Position numbers and translations under genes: made by a program
The notes under the pieces: generated by a model
Database searches by the model: none
Told to the model about the DNA's origin: nothing
What the model saw: the letters and a program-made list of their open reading frames with translations, nothing else
Assembly (NCBI RefSeq): GCF_918698095.1
Contig: NZ_CAKKLY010000045.1
Coordinates: forward strand, 1-40,632
Source: Arthrobacter sp. Bi83
GTDB taxonomy: Bacteria; Actinomycetota; Actinomycetes; Actinomycetales; Micrococcaceae
Direction: 5' to 3'
Length of the DNA stretch: 40,632 nucleotides
Part shown: positions 1 through 7,361 of the stretch, piece by piece
Layout of the letters: the number at the start of each line of letters is the position of its first letter
Position numbering within the stretch: position 1 is the stretch's first letter

Positions 1-305
1 GGCCCATACGGGGCGCGGCCCAGCGGGAAATTCCCAAGTCCCGGCAGGCAGGCTGAAGCAGGTCCAAAACCGGAGCTTGGCCTGCGCGGACAGGGACCAG
101 GGCTGCCGGACCGGGCACCGTATCCCCTGCGGCGCCCGAGCCGGCCGCCCGTCCCGCGGTGCCGGAGCCGCCCATTTTCACCATCGGTTTTGTCCGACGT
201 TAATCCAAGGTGGGTGCGCCATTCTGGCGGTGGTTGGGAATGCACCTCCCGATCTGGCCTTGTTGGTACTGGGGGCCATAAATCGAGTGTCCATAAGGAG
301 TCACC
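1..305. other. Window-edge stretch with no convincing gene
   Basis: No supported gene lies here. An open frame crosses it on the plus strand from about 77 but runs antiphase into the secreted-protein gene and has an Arg/Pro/His-rich composition typical of GC-rich shadow frames. The only functional element seen is the AAGGAG ribosome-binding site at about 295-300, five bases before the ATG at 306. A promoter for that gene must lie in this stretch, but I see no good -35/-10 pair. Confidence 0.5.
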
Positions 306-2510
306 ATGTTCTCGCACGCCGTAATGAGGCCCAAGATGCCCGACGGAGCACACCGTTCAGGGCCGGCCCACCGCCGGTCCGCCACCACCGCAACTGCCCG
401 CATTGCCCCCGTTGCCGCCGGCGCCTTGCTGGCCACGGCCCTCGCGCCGCTGGGCGCCCTTCCCGCCAGCGCCGAGACCGCCGGCATGGGGCCGGTGGAT
501 TCTGCCAACGGGTTCCCCACCTGGTATTCGGACGGATCGGTCAAGCTGCAGCTCTGCTATGAGGCCGGCAAAGGCTGCCTCTCCGAGCCGCCCGACCCGA
601 ACTCGCCGGCATCCTATCCGGACAACTTCCCGGAAGAAGCCTTCTGGTTCCAAGCCTCCGCGACGGGCGGCAATCTCAGCACTTATGAGGCGGCACTCGA
701 AGGAGCCCACGTCAACGGCCCCGTTGTTCCGGGAGAGCAGATGGGCTTCGGCCGGCTGCGGTTCATAGTCGATAACCTCACTCCCGGCGCAAGCTACACG
801 ATTACACACCCGTACGGCATCAACACATTCGTTGCCGAACCGGACCCAAAGGTAGGTGGCCGGATCAAGCAAACCATCGACGCCGGCGTCTGCGCTCCCT
901 CGGCCACAGTGCCCTGCGACTGGGCCGGAGTAGGCGCGGCCTTCCTGGGTAACTACGCCACCGGCACCACCGCAACGTTCCTCCGCCAAGTCGGAGCAGC
1001 TCCGGGAACTCTCGGCGACATCAACACCGCGAGGCCAGTAACCGGCGCCCCGTCAGGGACCAATGCTGTCACCATCACGGGTCCCAACGCCGGCGGCCCC
1101 GGGGTGAACACCCTCACGGTGAACACTTTCACCGTCCAGGGGCTTATCGCCGACGGGTCCGACGGCGGGCCCTCCACGCCTGACCTGGCAACGGCCAGCG
1201 ACAGCGGCCGTTCCGCGACCGACAACATCACGCGGGTCACCACGCCGACCATCATCGGCACCCTTCCGGCAGGCGCTGCGGGACCCGTGCAGCTGATTGT
1301 CGACACCGGTGCCCCCCGGGCCACAACGCTCACCGGCTCCAGCTACTCCGCCACGCTGGCCGCACTGGCCCAGGGCGTTCACAGTGTGCAGGCCCGCATC
1401 ACCAACCCGGCCTTCGCCGCCGATCCCACGCAGCCACAGTTCCTGACCTCGGCGAAGCTCACCTTCACCGTGGACACCGCGGCGCCCGCCGTCTCGGTGA
1501 CCGCACCGTTCCCGTCCTCGCCCAGCCTGGACAGCACGCCCACGTTGAGCTTCACGGGTGAGGCCGGGGCCCGGTTCGAATGCCAGCTGCTGCCCAGCAA
1601 CGCAACCTGGGATCCCACCTGCGCCTCACCAAAGACGTGGGATGCACAGGTCAACGGAACGTACGTCTTCAACGTCCGGGCCACCGACGCTGCCGGCAAC
1701 GTCAGCGCAATGGCTAACCGCACCGTGCAGATCGGCACGACTGTCACCGCACCAACGACTAAGCTGCAGGACTTCAACAGCGACGGCAAGGCGGACGTCG
1801 TGTCCCGCGATTCCGCCGGTGTCCTCTGGCTCTACCGCGGCAACGGAACCGGCGGTTTCCTGGCGAAGACCAAGATCGGCGCCGGCTGGAATTCGATGAC
1901 GGCCATCGTCAGCACCGGCGACTTCAACGGTGACCGTAAAGCCGACATCGTAGCCAGGACCTCCACCGGCCTGCTGTATCTCTACAAGGGCAACGGTGCC
2001 GGGGGCTTCTCCACCAAGGTCCAGATCGGGACCGGCTGGAACTCTTTCAACAGCCTCACCGCTCCCGGTGACTTCAACGGAGACCGGAAGCCGGACCTGA
2101 CCGTCCGCGACGCCACTGGCAACCTGTTCGCCTACCTCGGCAACGGAACCGGCGGCTTCACCGGGCGGATGCAGATCGGCACCGGCTGGAACGGCATGAA
2201 CGCCATCGTGGCTCCCGGTGACTTCAACAGTGACGCCAATGCGGACCTGGTAGCCCGCGACGGCGCCGGAAACCTCTGGCTCTACCGTGGCGACGGTTCC
2301 GGCGGGTTCCTCGCAAGGGTCCTGATCGGTGCCGGCTGGAACGGCCTCAGCATCGTAGCTCCCGGTGACTTCAACGGAGACCGCAAGGCCGACCTGACGG
2401 CCCGCGACTCCCGCGGAAACATGCTCCTCTACCGTGGCAACGGATCAACCGGTTTCCTCGGCAAGTCCCTGATCGGCACTGGCTGGAGCTCCATGAACGC
2501 CATCGTGTAG
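306..2510 (+). CDS. Secreted FG-GAP/VCBS repeat protein with Ig-like domain
   Basis: A 734-aa exported protein, probably extracellular or wall-associated; substrate or partner unknown. Residues 1-56 look like a long signal peptide: an Arg/His-rich n-region, an Ala/Leu-rich core and an ASA cleavage site near 55. Residues about 57-390 form an unassigned region rich in Thr, Gly, Pro and Asn. Residues about 390-475 resemble a bacterial Ig-like domain (TVDTAAPAV start, ATDAAGNVS end). The C-terminal third holds five FG-GAP/VCBS units of about 50 residues, each with a DFN-(S/G)-D-x-x-x-D calcium-loop motif, an NGTGGF-like turn and an IG-(A/T)-GW motif; DFN codons start near 1770, 1921, 2071, 2221 and 2368. 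The family usually folds as a beta-propeller and binds Ca2+. The start is supported by AAGGAG five bases upstream. A strong hairpin terminator follows directly. Role as adhesin, lectin-like or enzyme accessory is not decidable. Confidence 0.85.
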   Translation: MFSHAVMRPKMPDGAHRSGPAHRRSATTATARIAPVAAGALLATALAPLGALPASAETAGMGPVDSANGFPTWYSDGSVKLQLCYEAGKGCLSEPPDPNSPASYPDNFPEEAFWFQASATGGNLSTYEAALEGAHVNGPVVPGEQMGFGRLRFIVDNLTPGASYTITHPYGINTFVAEPDPKVGGRIKQTIDAGVCAPSATVPCDWAGVGAAFLGNYATGTTATFLRQVGAAPGTLGDINTARPVTGAPSGTNAVTITGPNAGGPGVNTLTVNTFTVQGLIADGSDGGPSTPDLATASDSGRSATDNITRVTTPTIIGTLPAGAAGPVQLIVDTGAPRATTLTGSSYSATLAALAQGVHSVQARITNPAFAADPTQPQFLTSAKLTFTVDTAAPAVSVTAPFPSSPSLDSTPTLSFTGEAGARFECQLLPSNATWDPTCASPKTWDAQVNGTYVFNVRATDAAGNVSAMANRTVQIGTTVTAPTTKLQDFNSDGKADVVSRDSAGVLWLYRGNGTGGFLAKTKIGAGWNSMTAIVSTGDFNGDRKADIVARTSTGLLYLYKGNGAGGFSTKVQIGTGWNSFNSLTAPGDFNGDRKPDLTVRDATGNLFAYLGNGTGGFTGRMQIGTGWNGMNAIVAPGDFNSDANADLVARDGAGNLWLYRGDGSGGFLARVLIGAGWNGLSIVAPGDFNGDRKADLTARDSRGNMLLYRGNGSTGFLGKSLIGTGWSSMNAIV

Positions 2511-2525
2511 TTCCCTACTTCAACC

Positions 2526-2568
2526 AAGGCACCGCCCGCGTACACCCGGTACGCGGGCGGTGCCTTTT
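2526..2568. terminator. Rho-independent terminator, probably bidirectional
   Basis: A perfect 18-bp stem (2526-2543 with 2549-2566, arms beginning AAGGCACCGCC) with a five-base loop, followed by a T run. It sits 15 bases after the stop of the secreted protein gene and in front of the end of the convergent O-methyltransferase gene. The A/T arms on both sides suit termination in both directions. Confidence 0.9.
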
Positions 2569-2595
2569 AGTTTTGCTCAATGCTTGCATTCGGTT

Positions 2596-3273
2596 CTAGC
2601 GGACTACCGCAAGCGCGAATCCGTCCCAGCCTTTGGAGCCCACCGTCTGGATAACTGTGGCGTCCAGCCGGCTGTCCTCGCCCATCATTTTCAGCGCACC
2701 GAGGATGCCGGGGGCGTTGATCTCGTCCATGGAGGGGTCCAGCACTGCGCCTTCCCAGACCACGTTGTCCATCACGATGGTGGTCCCCGGCCTGCCAAGG
2801 CGGATGGCCCAGTCGAGGTAGTGCGGATTGTTCTCCTTGTCCGCATCGATGAAGACGAAGTCGAAAGGGCCTCCTCCTTCTGCCTCCAGGACAGCAAGCG
2901 TCTCGAGTGCGGCGCCCGTGCGGATGTCCACCTTGTGGCCGACGCCCGCGGCGTCCACGTTCGCGCGGGCAACCTCAGCATGTCTGGCGAGGTATTCGCA
3001 CGTCACCAGCCGCCCGTCGTCGGGAAGCCCCCGGGCCATCCAGATGGTGCTGAAACCTGCCAGGGTGCCGATCTCCAGTACGCGGCGGGCGCCGCAACTC
3101 ATGACCAGCAGCTTCAGCAGCTTGCCGGCGTTCGGGGTCACCTCGATCGGCGGCATCCCGGCCTCGACGGCGGACTGCACCGCGCGCTTCAGCGCTCCGT
3201 CGGGATGAACGACGGCGGCGGACAGGAACTCTTCTACGGCCACCCACCCGGGCTGCGGCTTATGCTCAAACAT
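2596..3273 (-). CDS. SAM-dependent O-methyltransferase (family 3, COG4122 type)
   Basis: A 225-aa cytosolic enzyme of the caffeoyl-CoA/catechol O-methyltransferase-like family, which moves a methyl group from S-adenosylmethionine to a hydroxyl, usually with a divalent metal. Visible motifs: the SAM loop RRVLEIGTLAGFSTIWMA, the acidic FDFVFIDADKE strand (metal and SAM contacts) and the DNVVWEG motif after the post-SAM helix. Length fits the family. I place the start at the ATG at 3273; an in-frame TTG nine codons upstream would add a Cys-containing peptide with no support. No Shine-Dalgarno is seen, but a weak -10-like GAGACT lies six bases before the ATG, so a leaderless start is possible. 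It is convergent with the secreted-protein gene. Substrate cannot be told from sequence. Confidence 0.88.
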   Translation of the reverse strand: MFEHKPQPGWVAVEEFLSAAVVHPDGALKRAVQSAVEAGMPPIEVTPNAGKLLKLLVMSCGARRVLEIGTLAGFSTIWMARGLPDDGRLVTCEYLARHAEVARANVDAAGVGHKVDIRTGAALETLAVLEAEGGGPFDFVFIDADKENNPHYLDWAIRLGRPGTTIVMDNVVWEGAVLDPSMDEINAPGILGALKMMGEDSRLDATVIQTVGSKGWDGFALAVVR

Positions 3274-3361
3274 GGCCCCAGTCTCGCAGTAACAGGACAA
3301 GCCCGGCTAGGGCCGGTCCGGGGCCGCGACCCTGTCAGGGCCGGTCACCGGCCGGTCCGGG

Positions 3362-3694
3362 TCAGGAGTCCCCGGCGATGACGTTTTCCAGCCGCTCCAC
3401 CTTGGCTGTCAGTTCGCCGGAGAAGCCTGGCCGGATGTCGGCCTTGATCACCAGCGAGACCCTGCTGCCGTACTTGCCTACTTCCTCGGTGGCGCGCTTT
3501 ACGACCGCGAACACCTCATCCCATTCACCTTCTATTGTGGTGAACATGGAGTCCGTCTGATTGGGGAGTCCCGATTCCCTAACGATTTTGACTGCGGCGG
3601 CTACGGCGTCGTGCACCGAGGCGTCCGCGGCCCCGCGCTGGTGCGTCGGATCGGCAGGAGTTCCGGACGGGGCAACTGAGAATGCAAGCAACAT
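3362..3694 (-). CDS. MTH1187-type thiamine-binding protein (DUF77/PF01910)
   Basis: A 110-aa protein of the MTH1187/YqgV family, small ferredoxin-like cytosolic proteins reported to bind thiamine-type ligands. The sequence begins MLLAFSVAPSG and carries the family pattern of a VKIVRESGLPNQTDSMFTTIEG stretch followed by VVKRATEE and a strongly beta RVSLVIKADIRPG segment. I prefer the ATG at 3694 because the family begins at this strand; the 22-codon extension to 3760 is not needed. No Shine-Dalgarno is visible; CAGACT lies six bases before the ATG. The gene is divergent from the TetR gene with 111 bp between starts. Ligand and role are not proven by the sequence. Confidence 0.85.
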   Translation of the reverse strand: MLLAFSVAPSGTPADPTHQRGAADASVHDAVAAAVKIVRESGLPNQTDSMFTTIEGEWDEVFAVVKRATEEVGKYGSRVSLVIKADIRPGFSGELTAKVERLENVIAGDS

Positions 3695-3792
3695 GGGTCC
3701 AGTCTGGCACGCCGGGAACCTCGCCGGCGGGGTGTCCTGCGTCATATTCGAGGCTACCAATCGGTAACGAAGTCGGCGGGAGACTGCGTTGC

Positions 3793-3798
3793 TAACCT
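3793..3798 (+). promoter_or_regulatory. -10-like hexamer for a leaderless TetR transcript
   Basis: TAACCT lies seven bases before the ATG at 3806 and no Shine-Dalgarno is present. This spacing would place the transcription start at or next to the start codon. No good -35 is seen. See the leaderless-start finding. Confidence 0.5.
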
Positions 3799-3805
3799 TT
3801 TAGAT

Positions 3806-4426
3806 ATGAACCTCGCAGTAGAGCGCAAGCCCCTCCGTGCCGACGCTGCGCGCAATGTGGACAAGATCATTAACGCAGCCCGTGAGTGCTTCCGCGACTA
3901 CGGCCCGGATGTTCCGCTGCAGACGATCGCCGCCACTGCCGGTGTGGGTCCCGCGACGCTCTTCCGGAACTTTTCAGACAAGGAACAGCTGGTCCTGGCA
4001 GCACTGAACCGCCAGCTCCGTCTCACCGTTGATCCGGTCATTGATGTCGCACTGGCGGGGCAGGATGCTGCCGAGGGCCTTTTCCGCGTGATCGATGCCA
4101 TCATGGCCGCCGCAAGTGAGAACGCCAATCTGCTTGGTGCGGTGGCCGGGCGTCGTGACCTGCTGACCGGCATCACCGGCAGCCTGATCGAATCGGTGGG
4201 CGTGCTCCTGGGCCGGGGACAGGGCCAGGGCACCCTCCGGGTGGACATCTCGTTGACGGACATGGTGCGTCTGCTCGCCATGCTGATCGGCGTGGTGGAC
4301 ACCATGGAACCGGGCTCCGATGCCTGGCGGCGGCCGGCCGCCCTGGTCGAGGACGCCATCCGATCGGAACGGCCGGGCCGGCCACTGCCGCCCCAGGTGC
4401 CGCTCCCGGGCACGCAGTTCGAGTAG
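3806..4426 (+). CDS. TetR/AcrR-family transcriptional regulator
   Basis: A 206-aa DNA-binding repressor. Residues about 12-60 form the TetR N-terminal three-helix domain: VDKIINAARECFRDYG, then PLQTIAATAGVGPATLFRNF as the helix-turn-helix, then SDKEQLVLAALNRQ. The rest is the variable ligand-binding and dimer domain, and an AVAGRRDLLTG stretch fits a helical pocket. No ligand can be inferred. The target may be the divergent thiamine-binding-type gene or its own promoter, since TetR proteins often act on adjacent divergent genes, but I see no clear palindrome in the 111-bp gap. The gene has no Shine-Dalgarno and a TAACCT hexamer seven bases before the ATG. Confidence 0.92.
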   Translation: MNLAVERKPLRADAARNVDKIINAARECFRDYGPDVPLQTIAATAGVGPATLFRNFSDKEQLVLAALNRQLRLTVDPVIDVALAGQDAAEGLFRVIDAIMAAASENANLLGAVAGRRDLLTGITGSLIESVGVLLGRGQGQGTLRVDISLTDMVRLLAMLIGVVDTMEPGSDAWRRPAALVEDAIRSERPGRPLPPQVPLPGTQFE

Positions 4427-4618
4427 GCGGAGGCTCGGCTTTTGGCGTTCCCGCGAGGCCACGTCCGATGCTGTAAAGCTGCGCCGGATATTCCGCTGAA
4501 GTGGCTGGCACAGTAAGCTGATCAGACCAGTGGTTAGGCAGCCAGCCTCGGTACATTCCTTCATGGAGCGAACAATGGCACTCTTCACGTGTGAATATGT
4601 CCGGCTGGCAGCGTCATC

Positions 4619-4843
4619 ATGAACCGCTCACAACTTGCCCAATTCATGAAGCACACCGGCGACCCGGAAGCGACCCTGACATCCGCGTCCACCGAGGAGC
4701 TCGGCATCATCGTGGACGCGCTGTACCGGAACCTGGACACCCCTAAGCCAGTGCTCGGCGCCCAAGACTGGTACGACCTTGCCAGCGAAGAACTGGCCCG
4801 GCGCTCGTTGCCCGATTCTCCTGATGCTTACGGTGCCGCCTGA
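4619..4843 (+). CDS. Small conserved-type protein, paralogue of the 34858-35151 gene
   Basis: A 74-aa acidic cytosolic protein of no family I can name. It aligns without gaps over about 65 residues to the 97-aa protein encoded at 34858-35151. Shared positions include DP-A near residue 17, then DALYR-LDTP-P--GA--WY and a terminal EL; both are predicted mainly helical. Duplication within one 40-kb window supports it as a real gene despite its size. The start is the first ATG after an in-frame stop. No Shine-Dalgarno or close -10 is seen, so the start is less certain. It stands alone between the TetR gene and the convergent His/Glu repeat gene. Confidence 0.72.
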   Translation: MNRSQLAQFMKHTGDPEATLTSASTEELGIIVDALYRNLDTPKPVLGAQDWYDLASEELARRSLPDSPDAYGAA

Positions 4844-4922
4844 TCTCGCTGCCGCCTGATCACGTAGCAGGGCGCACCTCGGCAGGGGCGCACGTCCGTG
4901 ACGTCTTGCGCTTGGCGTGCGT

Positions 4923-5207
4923 CTAGGAATCGTCACCGGTATCGTCGGCCCGCCCGTGCGCCTTCTCATGGGCCTGCTCCGCCTCATGGGCCTGCTCCGC
5001 CTCATGGGCATGCTCTGCCTCATGGGCGTGCTCTTTCGCCTCAATCAGATGCTGCTGCAGCTTTTCCTCCGCCTCGCGGCGGCGGCGGGACGTATCGCGG
5101 AGCTCCCTGGTGGCCTGGGAGCCGCCCACCTCAATGTAGGGGGCTCCCGATTTCTCCGAGACTTCCCTGGTGGAGGCTGTTTCCTCCTGGGCTGATTCGT
5201 CATTCAT
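4923..5207 (-). CDS. Small charged protein with AHEAE hexapeptide repeats
   Basis: A 94-aa, highly charged, probably fully helical protein with no family I recognise. The N-terminal half (MNDESAQEET... through RDTSRRRREAEEKLQQHLIEAK) is predicted disordered then coiled-coil. Residues about 59-82 are four hexapeptide units of the form E(H/Q)AHEA, ending in KAHGRADDTGDDS. Regular His and Glu spacing could bind metal or form a single charged helix; both are inference. I chose the ATG at 5207 because GGAGAGGAC lies upstream and the longer frame to 5240 lacks support. The coding repeat is a DNA tandem array, listed separately. Confidence 0.7.
   Translation of the reverse strand: MNDESAQEETASTREVSEKSGAPYIEVGGSQATRELRDTSRRRREAEEKLQQHLIEAKEHAHEAEHAHEAEQAHEAEQAHEKAHGRADDTGDDS
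4965..5036. repeat. Four 18-bp tandem repeats inside the His/Glu gene
   Basis: Units at 4965-4982, 4983-5000, 5001-5018 and 5019-5036. The first two are identical (CTCATGGGCCTGCTCCGC on the plus strand) and the others differ at a few bases. The period is six codons, so copy-number change would lengthen or shorten the helix without a frameshift. Confidence 0.92.
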
Positions 5208-5309
5208 GGTCGGTCCGTCCTCTCCGAAATTCAACAACATTGAGCGTCACTCTACGGTCTACTCATTCACACCCAGCCTGACACGTCAATGCCGGGGCAG
5301 GCCGCCATT

Positions 5310-5621
5310 TCAGTTCCAGCCCGCCAGCCGCAGCAGGGCTGCTGCCCCTGCCCCGGCCAGGACTACCACCAGGAAGGGGGCGCGGAAGAGGAGCGCAACT
5401 GCGGCCGCGGCCAGCGCCCCGAGCCGGGCATCGAGGATCAGCGACTGGCCTGACGCCACAGCGTTGACGACCGTCAGCGAGGCCAGCAGCCCGATGGTCA
5501 TTGTTCCGGCGACCCGCGACATCCGGGGATTCTGCAGGAGCGAAGCCGGCACCAAGTAGCCCAGCAGCTTCCAGGCATATGCGAAAAGGCACGACAGGAG
5601 CAGCCATCCCCACAGATTCAT
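5310..5621 (-). CDS. azlD: AzlD-type branched-chain amino acid exporter subunit
   Basis: A 103-aa integral membrane protein with three to four hydrophobic segments (LWGWLLLSCLFAYAWKLLGYLV, VAGTMTIGLLASLTVVNAV, LGALAAAAVALLF, FLVVVLAGAGAAALLRL). It matches the small AzlD subunit, which works with AzlC in efflux of branched-chain and related amino acids. Its ATG overlaps the AzlC stop by four bases (ATGA), so the two are translationally coupled. Length is typical. The specific substrate is not shown by the sequence. Confidence 0.88.
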   Translation of the reverse strand: MNLWGWLLLSCLFAYAWKLLGYLVPASLLQNPRMSRVAGTMTIGLLASLTVVNAVASGQSLILDARLGALAAAAVALLFRAPFLVVVLAGAGAAALLRLAGWN

Positions 5622-6394
5622 GCCGCACCCCCGGGGGCCGTTCCGGATTCCCGGTGCGGGCCATGGCGGCGCCCGGTGTAGGGATCGATGTCGGGTTCCA
5701 GCCCTTCATCCTTGGGTCCGTGGCTGAACCATCCGATGAGGGCGGCCACTACCGCAGCTATCAGGATGGGCACGCCGGCAGGAACGAACGGCACCGCCAG
5801 CACGGTGGCCAGCGCGCAGACGACGGCGATGGCAACCGGTTCCCTGCCCTTCAGCCGGGGCCAGAGCAGGCCAAGGAAGGCTGCCACCGCAGCACCGTCG
5901 AGCCCCCACTGCTTTGGATCGCCCAGCGCGCCTCCGGCGAGGGCACCCACGGCGGTGAAAATATTCCAGAGCACAAAGACGCCGATTCCCGCGGTCCAGA
6001 ATCCGCGGTGCTGTTCGGCGGGATCGGTCTGGCCGGTGCTCGTAGCCGTGGATTCGTCGATGGTCAGTTGGGCGGCGACAAGCTTTCGCCATCCCTTCGG
6101 GTGCAGCAGTACGTTGAGCTGCATGCCGTAGATTCCGTTGCGCATCCCCAGCAGCGTCGCGGCCCCCATGGCTGCCAGCCCGGACCCGCCGCCGGCAACC
6201 ACTCCGATGAACGCGAATTGCGAGCCGCCGCTGAACAGCAGCAGGCTCAGGGCCATCGTCTGCCAGAAGTCGAGGCCGGAAGTAACGGAAAGGGCGCCGA
6301 ATGACACACCGTACAGGCCTGTGGCCACACTGATGGACAGGCCTACCCGAACAGCCAGAGATTGCAGGAGCCGGGCCGGCCAGGTGATGGGCAT
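5618..6394 (-). CDS. azlC: AzlC-family amino acid exporter, large subunit
   Basis: A 258-aa inner-membrane protein with about seven hydrophobic segments. It carries AzlC landmarks: GVSFGALSVTSGLDFWQT, FSGGSQFAFIGV and GMRNGIYGMQL near the N-terminal half, then LTIDESTATSTGQ. With AzlD it would export branched-chain amino acids or similar compounds. A hydrophilic tail of about 30 residues (PKDEGLEPDIDPYTGRRHG) follows the last segment. I take the ATG at 6394; a TTG four codons upstream (6406) is possible, and neither has a good ribosome site. It is the first gene of an azlCD pair and lies 29 bp after the end of the phosphodiesterase gene on the same strand, so all three may be cotranscribed. 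Confidence 0.9.
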   Translation of the reverse strand: MPITWPARLLQSLAVRVGLSISVATGLYGVSFGALSVTSGLDFWQTMALSLLLFSGGSQFAFIGVVAGGGSGLAAMGAATLLGMRNGIYGMQLNVLLHPKGWRKLVAAQLTIDESTATSTGQTDPAEQHRGFWTAGIGVFVLWNIFTAVGALAGGALGDPKQWGLDGAAVAAFLGLLWPRLKGREPVAIAVVCALATVLAVPFVPAGVPILIAAVVAALIGWFSHGPKDEGLEPDIDPYTGRRHGPHRESGTAPGGAA

Positions 6395-6435
6395 GGCACC
6401 ACTCAATCACAGCGGTGACGCCCGGGCGAAGCCGG

Positions 6436-7311
6436 CTACAGCTGGGCGAGTACGAGGGCAGGTTTATTGGTGGTGATCTCGTGGATCCCCAGCCCCTGGC
6501 ACAGGGCTACGTCGTTCGTGGCGTCCACAGTCCAGACCCTGAACCTGCGGCCCGAATCCAGCCAGCGCCGGACTGTGCGGGAATGCTCGCGCACGTAGTC
6601 GATGCCGGGCCCGGCCATGCCCACTTCGCAGTCGTTGAGGATCCGTTCGCCCTCCAGCTGGGCGGCCTTCATAACGTTCGCCACTGCGCCGCCGGTCAGC
6701 GGACCAAGGCCGAGTTCTTCCCGGATTTCCGCGACGTTGATGTCGTCCACCAGCTGGCAGATGAATTCAGCGGGAACCGTCTTGCACAGATGACGCACGG
6801 AGTCCGGGCTGAAGCTCATGAATGTGACCCGGATATTGCCCAGCCTGGACGTCCGCGGGTCCCATCCCTCCGCCCTCAGGACTTCCAGCACCCGGTCCTC
6901 GAGTTTCAGCTGGTACGGGCTGGGGTGTTTCAGTTCGATCGCGAGGCCGATGTCCCGCCCGGATTCCCGGAGAAGGTCCAGCAAATCGGGAAGGGTCAGG
7001 AACTGTTCCGAGCGCGCCCCGTAGGCCTCGGGAATACGGACACCCTTCCATGACGAGAAATCCAAGAGCCGCAGTTCGTCAATCGTCCTTTCCGCCACCG
7101 GGCCGGTGCCGTCCGAGGTGCGGTCCAGGTTGGCATCATGCAGCAGAACCACATGTTGGTCCCGGCTCAGCTGCACATCGCATTCCACGCCGTCCGCCCC
7201 GTCAGCCAATGCGCGGAGATACGCAGCTCGGGTGTGCTCCGCGAAGTCCGCGCTGGCACCACGGTGGGCGTAGACCAAGGGACGGGCTGGAACTGACTCG
7301 TCGGGTGTCAT
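6436..7311 (-). CDS. Glycerophosphodiester phosphodiesterase
   Basis: A 291-aa cytosolic TIM-barrel enzyme that cleaves glycerophosphodiesters to glycerol 3-phosphate and an alcohol. GDPD motifs are plain: VYAHRGAS with His16-Arg17, DGVECDVQLSRD with Glu43 and Asp45 as metal ligands, and LLHDANLDRTSDGTG with catalytic His58. Later blocks (GLAIELKHPSP, FRVWTVDATND) match the family barrel. There is no signal peptide, which favours a cytosolic UgpQ-like role. The ATG at 7311 has no Shine-Dalgarno but has TAACGT exactly six bases upstream, suggesting a leaderless mRNA. It is divergent from the DUF445 gene across 50 bp. Confidence 0.93.
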   Translation of the reverse strand: MTPDESVPARPLVYAHRGASADFAEHTRAAYLRALADGADGVECDVQLSRDQHVVLLHDANLDRTSDGTGPVAERTIDELRLLDFSSWKGVRIPEAYGARSEQFLTLPDLLDLLRESGRDIGLAIELKHPSPYQLKLEDRVLEVLRAEGWDPRTSRLGNIRVTFMSFSPDSVRHLCKTVPAEFICQLVDDINVAEIREELGLGPLTGGAVANVMKAAQLEGERILNDCEVGMAGPGIDYVREHSRTVRRWLDSGRRFRVWTVDATNDVALCQGLGIHEITTNKPALVLAQL

Positions 7312-7317
7312 GCTGAC

Positions 7318-7323
7318 ACGTTA
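7318..7323 (-). promoter_or_regulatory. -10-like hexamer for leaderless phosphodiesterase mRNA
   Basis: Read on the minus strand this is TAACGT followed by six bases and then the ATG at 7311. It faces a second such hexamer at 7350-7355 on the other strand. Confidence 0.55.
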
Positions 7324-7349
7324 GCCGACGACAGACCGGGAAGCGGGGC

Positions 7350-7355
7350 TAGGCT
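7350..7355 (+). promoter_or_regulatory. -10-like hexamer for leaderless DUF445 mRNA
   Basis: TAGGCT followed by six bases and the ATG at 7362, with no Shine-Dalgarno. Only 26 bp separate it from the opposing hexamer at 7318-7323, so the two promoters would share their upstream DNA. Confidence 0.55.
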
Positions 7356-7361
7356 GGGCAC

